Assembly: GCA_051883415.1 (NCBI GenBank)
Contig: JBJETR010000013.1
Coordinates: forward strand, 1 to 18,975
From: HGM11368 sp051883415
GTDB lineage: Bacteria > Bacillota > Clostridia > Christensenellales > UBA3700
DNA: 18,975 bases
Reading direction: 5' to 3'
The stretch's first letter is position 1. The number at the start of each line of letters is the position of its first letter. This document shows positions 14,928-18,975 of this stretch, piece after piece. The position numbers and the translations under genes were made by a program. The notes beneath the pieces were generated by a model. The model was not told the origin of the DNA, made no database searches, and saw only the letters and a list, made by a program, of their open reading frames with translations.

Positions 14928-14953
14928 AAAGACCGCAAATATTTACGGTCTTT
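14928..14953. terminator. Bidirectional-looking hairpin between dacB and lysA
   Basis: AAAGACCG / CGGTCTTT encloses a 10-nt loop that can itself pair (AAATATTT). The plus direction has a better T-run (CTTTTTAC) than the minus direction (CTTTATTATA). On minus it would end dacB transcripts about 170 bp after the stop, just ahead of the lysA promoter. Confidence 0.7.
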
Positions 14954-14960
14954 TTACTAT

Positions 14961-15120
14961 CTCCACGCCTGATAGGCTTGAATATCGATTAGACGATACT
15001 CGCCGCTATTCGCATAGAAAACGTCATAGCTGTACACAGTTAGTCGTAGTCGATATAGAACTTACAAGGTAAGTTTAGCCCTTGCGTGTTATACGTTGCC
15101 TTTCAGCATTATTATGCAAC
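14961..15120. other. Unexplained GC-richer segment between dacB and lysA
   Basis: These 160 bp have 68 G/C (42%), more than typical AT-rich spacers here, and no supported gene. Small hairpins occur (GCCT-gat-AGGC near 14967-14977; CTTAC-aag-GTAAG near 15061). It lies in the dacB 3' region before the terminator-like hairpin. A dispersed repeat or a small RNA is possible. Confidence 0.3.
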
Positions 15121-15123
15121 GAC

Positions 15124-16293
15124 TTACCATTGCGACGCCAAGTCCTTGATATAATCGAATATGCTTGATTTGTCTGCGTCTTGCTCGGCAAGCAGATTGA
15201 CGGTCTGCTCGTTGCCCTGCGTGGTTATCGTTATACTACCTACGACGTCGCCTTTCTTGATAGGCGCCTTGACGTACCCTGGTAGGTTTACGCTTATGTT
15301 GCCTAACTTCTCGCTACCCTTACACAATATCGCAACGTCACGCTCCGGTCTTACCGCAATGGATTTGACAGGTGACGCCTTGACCGTCAACTGCTCGGGT
15401 AAATCTTGGTCATGAGAATATACAACTTGCTGCTTATAAGTGCCGAATCCGTAGTCGAACAGCTTGCTCACTTGGTTAAAACGCGTCTTGGAATCGTTGC
15501 ATCCTATAACCGTTGCGACGACTTTCAGATTATTTCTCTCGGCACATGCCGACAGACAAAAACCCGCCTTGGCAGTATAGCCCGTCTTTCCGCCTATACA
15601 GCCTTTGTAGTGTCTGATAAGCTTGTTGGTATTGACTAATTGCGTAATTCTACCGTCGGGGTGAGTGTAATTCTCCAAATATATACTAGCGTAATCGTAG
15701 TATTTGTCGTGCTTCATCAATTCTCTTGTCATAATATTGACGTCACGAGCCGTGCTATATTGTTCACGTTCGCTTGGAAGTCCCGTCGCAGAACAAAAGA
15801 GCGTATTGTTCATACCCAGCTCCTTCGCCCTAGCGTTCATCATATCGACAAAAGCCTCGTGCGAACCTGCAATCCTCTCAGCCATTGCTACAGAAGCATC
15901 GTTGGCAGATACAACAATTATACCTTTAAGCAAATCGGTTACCGCATAACTGTCGCCCGTCTCCAAAAACATCTGAGAACCGCCCATAGCCGAAGAATTG
16001 GCAGATATCGTCACCTTTTCTTCTAAAGTTAGATTGCCTTGGTCAATTTCTTCCAAAGTCAGCAAAGCCGTCATAATCTTAACCATACTAGCTATCTCGT
16101 GCTTTTCGTCAGGCTTATAGCTATATAGCTCCAATCCCGTATCAAAATCAGTCATATATTTGCTAAAAGACTTGGAATCTACGCTTTCGTCTACGCTTGC
16201 TTCTTGAAGATTGGCAGGCAAGCATAACGTTGAGCCAATAGTCAAAGTGAGCGTAATCAGCAACAAAAAAAATATCGAATAAAACTTTTTCAT
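15124..16293 (-). CDS. dacB: D-alanyl-D-alanine carboxypeptidase, PBP5-type with C-terminal domain
   Basis: The encoded secreted S11 peptidase has the motifs S71-M-V-K74, S131-A-N133 and K238-T-G240 (numbered from the GTG two codons upstream). A signal peptide covers about 3-28. After the catalytic domain comes a beta-rich PBP5 C-terminal domain (about 290-375) and a short amphipathic end (SSIFDYIKDLASQW) suited to membrane attachment. The ATG at 16293 is preferred because GAGGTG lies just upstream; the GTG at 16299 is the alternative. It lacks the spore-context neighbours of the paralogue at 9077-9997, so it may be the vegetative enzyme. The gene symbol follows the family and is not certain. 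Confidence 0.92.
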   Translation of the reverse strand: MKKFYSIFFLLLITLTLTIGSTLCLPANLQEASVDESVDSKSFSKYMTDFDTGLELYSYKPDEKHEIASMVKIMTALLTLEEIDQGNLTLEEKVTISANSSAMGGSQMFLETGDSYAVTDLLKGIIVVSANDASVAMAERIAGSHEAFVDMMNARAKELGMNNTLFCSATGLPSEREQYSTARDVNIMTRELMKHDKYYDYASIYLENYTHPDGRITQLVNTNKLIRHYKGCIGGKTGYTAKAGFCLSACAERNNLKVVATVIGCNDSKTRFNQVSKLFDYGFGTYKQQVVYSHDQDLPEQLTVKASPVKSIAVRPERDVAILCKGSEKLGNISVNLPGYVKAPIKKGDVVGSITITTQGNEQTVNLLAEQDADKSSIFDYIKDLASQW

Positions 16294-16394
16294 ATTCACC
16301 TCGCTATGGCTATATTGTGTGGATATTGAAAGGCAATATTCGAATTTTATTATAAATAAATGCGTTTTTTAGAATAATTTTGAGGAATTTATAT

Positions 16395-17519
16395 CTATTT
16401 GTTATTTATTTTGAAGAATTTGAGTATTTGTTCGCCAACAAAGTCGAAGCCGTCTATACTGCCCAAATTGCGTGAAGCAACGCCTTTGGAATAGATGAGC
16501 AAAGGGACGTTTTCACGCGAATGGTCGGTACTCGGCGTGGAAGGATCGCAACCGTGGTCCGCTGTGATAATCAAGAGGTCGCTATCTTGCATAGCTCTCA
16601 CTATTTCGGGTAATCTAGCGTCAAAATCTTGTAAGCACTCTTTGTAGCCATCTATATCGTTGCGGTGACCATACAACATATCAAAGTCAACAAGATTGGA
16701 AAATATCAAGCAATTATCATACTCGCCCATTGCACGTATGGTAGCGTCAACCACCTCTTTGTTGCCGTGAGCCGCTATTGCTTGGTCGATGCCTGCTCCG
16801 CTAAATATATCGTTAATCTTGCCTATAGCTATCGTCTTGATGCCTCTTTGTTGCAACTTGTCGAGCACACTCTCCCCTTGTGGCGGCAAACCAAAGTCCT
16901 TACGGTCAGCCGTACGATAAAAGTTACCCTCCTCGTCGATAGCAAACGGTCTGGCAATTACTCTGGCAACACCGTCTTTACCCGTCATAATCTTACGAGC
17001 TTGTTCGCACATTGCGTATAGCTTTTCTATGGAATATATCGTGTTGCAGCATGCAATTTGCAAAACGCTATCCGCCGAGGTATAAACTATAGGATATCCC
17101 GTGGCTATATGCTCTTTACCTAATCTTGCAATAATCTCAGTGCCACTAGCCGGTTCGTTGCCTAGGACGCCGCCGACTCCCCACGCCTTGGTCAGGCGAG
17201 ATATTATATCCTCATCAAAGCCGTGCGGATAGGTTGGATAAGGAGTACGGGTTACTATGCCCATAAGCTCGAAGTGACCTGTAGTAGTGTCTTTGGCACA
17301 AGAGAGCTCGCTAAGGCGTGCAAAGCTTGCCTTAGGCGTATCAGCCTTGGGCTCTACGTCGACTCCGTCTATATTGTTGAGCCCGAAGGAGACAAGATTG
17401 GGAATATCGACACCTTGCGAGATTGCGAGGTAAGTATTGCTACCCTCGTCCCCGTACTGCCTTGCATCCTTAGCTCCGCCTATACCTAAGCTGTCTAAAA
17501 CTAATAAAATTGCTTTCAT
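16395..17519 (-). CDS. deoB: Phosphopentomutase
   Basis: The 374-residue enzyme interconverts (deoxy)ribose 1-phosphate and 5-phosphate in nucleoside salvage. It belongs to the alkaline-phosphatase superfamily: the N-terminal metal site is LVLDSLGIGG (D9), the nucleophilic threonine lies in KDTTTGHFELMG (about 76-87), and the C-terminal metal ligands are in DFDMLYGHRND and ADHGCDPSTPSTDHSRE. The start MKAILLVLDS is where the family begins. It may be leaderless (TATAAT 6 nt upstream); an in-frame ATG at 17537 with SD-like AAAAAGGA adds six residues and is an alternative. Extending to 17603 adds unlikely sequence. No punA follows. Confidence 0.94.
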   Translation of the reverse strand: MKAILLVLDSLGIGGAKDARQYGDEGSNTYLAISQGVDIPNLVSFGLNNIDGVDVEPKADTPKASFARLSELSCAKDTTTGHFELMGIVTRTPYPTYPHGFDEDIISRLTKAWGVGGVLGNEPASGTEIIARLGKEHIATGYPIVYTSADSVLQIACCNTIYSIEKLYAMCEQARKIMTGKDGVARVIARPFAIDEEGNFYRTADRKDFGLPPQGESVLDKLQQRGIKTIAIGKINDIFSGAGIDQAIAAHGNKEVVDATIRAMGEYDNCLIFSNLVDFDMLYGHRNDIDGYKECLQDFDARLPEIVRAMQDSDLLIITADHGCDPSTPSTDHSRENVPLLIYSKGVASRNLGSIDGFDFVGEQILKFFKINNK

Positions 17520-17525
17520 ACCACT

Positions 17526-17531
17526 ATTATA
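17526..17531 (-). promoter_or_regulatory. Possible -10 box of deoB
   Basis: TATAAT is followed by 6 nt (AGTGGT) and then the family-type ATG. A weak -35 (TTTTCA) sits 17 bp upstream. If translation begins instead at 17537, this box would be inside the coding region. Confidence 0.4.
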
Positions 17532-17582
17532 TACCATATTGTCCTTTTTGAAAAGATATAATTGTCTACAAAAATTCATAAC

Positions 17583-17592
17583 ACGACAAATT
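17583..17592 (-). promoter_or_regulatory. 0A-box-like sequence between deoB and the Spo0A-like gene
   Basis: ATTTGTCGTG on minus matches the first part of the Spo0A box (TTTGTCGAA-type) but not its final AA. A single partial match is expected by chance fairly often; it is noted because the adjacent gene encodes a Spo0A-type domain. Confidence 0.2.
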
Positions 17593-17610
17593 AGCCAAAT
17601 CAAAATATAC

Positions 17611-17616
17611 TATAAT
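17611..17616 (+). promoter_or_regulatory. -10 box of the Spo0A-like gene, leaderless arrangement
   Basis: A perfect TATAAT is followed by 6 nt (CTTATC) and then ATG at 17623, so the transcript would start at the start codon. There is no SD. No good -35 is visible. Confidence 0.55.
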
Positions 17617-17622
17617 CTTATC

Positions 17623-17958
17623 ATGCAAGAGTTGATACAAAAATATTTGGTAGCAATGGGAATTATGCCCAATTGCACGGGTTATAGGTATCTAAGCGAA
17701 TTGATAAACGACTTGTGTCAAGGAATCGATATTTTTCCACTAAAACATAACGGATATAAAAAATTGTCGGCTAAATACCTCCAAAGCGTTGAAAATATTG
17801 ACAAAAATATTCAAAATTGCATTGCCAAAGCTTGTAATACCTGCGACTTAGATTTGCTTTATTCTCGTTTTGGCAACACAATCGACCAAGAAAAAGGCAA
17901 GCCGACTTGTAAGCAATTTATTATGCAATCCTTTGAAAATATTAGATTTTTGCAATAG
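17623..17958 (+). CDS. Stand-alone Spo0A C-terminal (DNA-binding) domain protein, no receiver domain
   Basis: The 111-residue protein aligns by eye along its length to the Spo0A effector domain. Key matches are GI-x4-TGYRYLSELI (13-28; GYRYL is a hallmark) and RFGNTIDQEKGKPTCKQFI (82-100; FG.T...EKGKPT is a hallmark). Full Spo0A has an N-terminal phosphoacceptor domain, absent here: upstream in-frame sequence is antisense to deoB. The helix that contacts DNA in Spo0A (RVERAIRHAIE) reads NIDKNIQNCIA, losing most basic residues, so DNA binding may be changed or lost. The start at 17623 is chosen because the domain begins there, despite no SD. It is divergent from deoB and precedes a SpoIIM-like gene. 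It could be an antagonist, a paralogue or a relic; function unknown. Confidence 0.85.
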   Translation: MQELIQKYLVAMGIMPNCTGYRYLSELINDLCQGIDIFPLKHNGYKKLSAKYLQSVENIDKNIQNCIAKACNTCDLDLLYSRFGNTIDQEKGKPTCKQFIMQSFENIRFLQ

Positions 17959-18117
17959 ATTGCCAAAATGCCTATAAAGCATAGCTTATTGATTGCTCTA
18001 AATAATAAGCAATACTCTTGTATATTAGATAATATACTTATTTTCTTTCAACGCCCACACTTATATGCTTATTGACACATTTGACATATTCGGAATATAT
18101 TTTTTATAAAATATTAT
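17959..18117. other. AT-rich gap between the Spo0A-like and SpoIIM-like genes
   Basis: The gap holds the SpoIIM-like promoter at its right end. A weak stem GCTTATT / AATAAGC lies near 17986-18012, without a clear T-tract. No gene is supported. Confidence 0.35.
18081..18110 (+). promoter_or_regulatory. Promoter of the SpoIIM-like gene
   Basis: A perfect TTGACA (18081-18086) and TATAAA (18105-18110) are separated by 18 bp, with ATG only 7 nt after the -10. A second TTGACA starts 9 bp earlier (18072). No SD is visible, so the mRNA appears leaderless. Confidence 0.6.
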
Positions 18118-18735
18118 ATGAAAAGAAATGACGTAAATAAGCTCAGAATACGCCTTTATGCTTGCAATATCAAGTCGGCTTTACAACTAGAAAAGTATTG
18201 GTGGGTGTATTTGGTGACGGCAATAATATCAATCGTAGGGTTAATAATAGGCATTATGATAGGCAAAAACATCGACAAACCCGACCAATTTGCTCCATAT
18301 CAGCTGTTGAGCTTGTCTCAATATAGCTATTTTAGCAATTTTTTGAAGATTTCTCTATATTTTGCTTTAGTAATATTTATAGCTTTCTTGTCAATTTTTA
18401 ACCCGACTTTTGCTTTATTTAGTCTTTGCACGGCTATTTTTGTAGGATACCGCATAGGTTATCTTATAACCGTATCCTTCAACGTCAACGTCGCTACTGC
18501 CATATTGTCATTGCTGTTGTATTATTTACCGCTATGGATAGCTTTTTTGACCGTTATTGCTACGCAAATAATATTTAATCTCAACTACAATAATTGTATC
18601 AAGTCGATAAATTGGTGCAAAAATTTAATAATAATGTCGGGGCGTACGGCTTTGTTTTTGTTTATCTTAGCTGTGCTCGTAGCACTTATTTTGTGCGTAC
18701 TGCTACCATTGATATTCAACGTGTTGTTCTTCTAA
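18118..18735 (+). CDS. SpoIIM-like five-helix membrane protein
   Basis: The 205-residue protein has a basic N-terminus and five predicted helices at about 29-49, 73-93, 98-119, 126-153 and 176-203, with an external-type loop after the first. This matches the size and topology of SpoIIM (stage II sporulation protein M, engulfment), and the block CTAIFVGYRIGYLITVSF resembles the conserved glycine-rich helix of that family. Proximity to deoB and a D-Ala-D-Ala carboxypeptidase also fits the common spoIIM - xerD - deoB - dac order, although xerD is missing here and the strand differs. The similarity is modest; an unrelated polytopic protein remains possible. It lies downstream of the Spo0A-like gene and converges with rny. 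Confidence 0.5.
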   Translation: MKRNDVNKLRIRLYACNIKSALQLEKYWWVYLVTAIISIVGLIIGIMIGKNIDKPDQFAPYQLLSLSQYSYFSNFLKISLYFALVIFIAFLSIFNPTFALFSLCTAIFVGYRIGYLITVSFNVNVATAILSLLLYYLPLWIAFLTVIATQIIFNLNYNNCIKSINWCKNLIIMSGRTALFLFILAVLVALILCVLLPLIFNVLFF

Positions 18736-18835
18736 AAACCAAGCTATTATTCGCAAATATCTGCCTTGCTTGAGTGTGGCGATATAAATAATAGCTTACG
18801 AAGAAAAATGAAAATCAAAAAGAGCAAAAAAAATA

Positions 18836-18855
18836 CCACTTGCGATTGCAAGTGG
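18836..18855 (-). terminator. Intrinsic terminator of rny
   Basis: CCACTTGC / GCAAGTGG with a 4-nt loop is a perfect 8-bp stem followed on minus by TATTTTTTTT. It begins 10 bp after the rny stop. Confidence 0.92.
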
Positions 18856-18865
18856 CACTTTTTGA

Positions 18866-18975
18866 TTACTTAGCATATTCCGTATGTCTGACTTCTCTGA
18901 TAACGTTGACTTTGATTTGTCCCGGATATTCCAGCTCTGCCTCAATCTTCTTGGCAATGTCCTTAGCCAAAAATG
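18866..18975 (-). CDS. rny: Ribonuclease Y, C-terminal end (partial)
   Basis: Only the last 36 codons are inside the window. They read FLAKDIAKKIEAELEYPGQ followed by IKVNVIREVRHTEYAK and a stop, the characteristic C-terminus of RNase Y, where AKxIExELxYPGQIKVxVIRExRxxEYAK is strongly conserved. RNase Y is the membrane-bound endoribonuclease that starts mRNA decay in many Firmicutes. The catalytic HD domain and the membrane anchor lie beyond the window. Confidence 0.93.
   Translation of the reverse strand, partial: FLAKDIAKKIEAELEYPGQIKVNVIREVRHTEYAK

Noticed and set aside
17520..17603. Longer deoB start at 17603
   Set aside because: Family members begin at the MK-x-I-x-LLVLDS-type motif; the added residues are unlike any phosphopentomutase and the upstream region carries promoter-like boxes.
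17437..17622. N-terminal extension of the Spo0A-like protein
   Set aside because: The extension is antisense to the start of deoB and has no receiver-domain features; the Spo0A-type similarity starts at about 17623.
18072..18086. Tandem TTGACA hexamers as a protein-binding repeat
   Set aside because: Only two copies, 9 bp apart; one serves as the -35 and the other is best treated as chance in AT-rich DNA.
1..18975. CRISPR arrays, tRNAs, transposases or phage genes
   Set aside because: No regular repeat-spacer pattern, no cloverleaf and no such protein signature was seen on either strand.

Overview
This window reads as chromosomal DNA of a low-to-mid GC, anaerobic Clostridia-type Firmicute, probably a gut lineage known mostly from metagenomes. 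The basis is the scpA-scpB / DUF2953 / ytfJ / D-Ala-D-Ala carboxypeptidase / rluB gene order, sporulation-type families (YtfJ/GerW, SpoIIM-like, Spo0A C-terminal domain), an RNase Y gene, and a biotin-dependent Na+-pump decarboxylase cluster. Nearly all genes lie on the minus strand. Only three small regulatory or membrane genes lie on plus. No tRNA, complete rRNA, CRISPR array or insertion sequence was seen. These statements come from reading the sequence; no database search was possible.

Layout, left to right. (1) 1-2720 is an AT-rich accessory module. It holds a membrane-anchored zinc-ribbon / Cys-His-repeat / leucine-rich-repeat surface protein on minus and a divergent 66-residue XRE repressor-type protein. 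Their shared promoter region carries two matching operator-like sites, one of which exactly fills the promoter spacer of the surface-protein gene. (2) 2687-7983 is a five-gene minus-strand operon with clear promoter and terminator: an MmdA-like carboxyltransferase, OadG-like gamma subunit, biotin carrier, OadB-like Na+-pump beta subunit, and an OadA/5S-type carboxyltransferase. It has all transcarboxylase-type parts plus the membrane decarboxylase pump. (3) 8196-9007 is rluB with its own promoter and terminator. (4) 9077-11065 is DUF2953 - ytfJ - dacF. (5) 11133-14904 is lysA - M50 site-2 protease - scpA - scpB, a tightly coupled unit with promoter and terminator. (6) 15124-17519 holds a second D-Ala-D-Ala carboxypeptidase and phosphopentomutase (deoB). 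(7) 17623-18735 holds two plus-strand genes: a stand-alone Spo0A C-terminal-domain protein with no receiver domain, and a SpoIIM-like five-helix membrane protein. (8) 18836-18975 is the 3' end of RNase Y with its terminator.

The main points for follow-up are: the receiver-less Spo0A-like protein with an altered recognition helix; the three plus-strand genes, which all appear to be leaderless (a -10 box 6-7 nt before ATG, no Shine-Dalgarno) among minus-strand genes that mostly have good ribosome binding sites; the XRE/surface-protein divergon with its paired operators; and the decarboxylase cluster, which has two different carboxyltransferase types, a divergent MmdA-like subunit and an enlarged OadB. 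Several intergenic stretches of unusually high GC (1-74, 8101-8190, 14961-15120) are unexplained and may be dispersed repeats or small RNAs.
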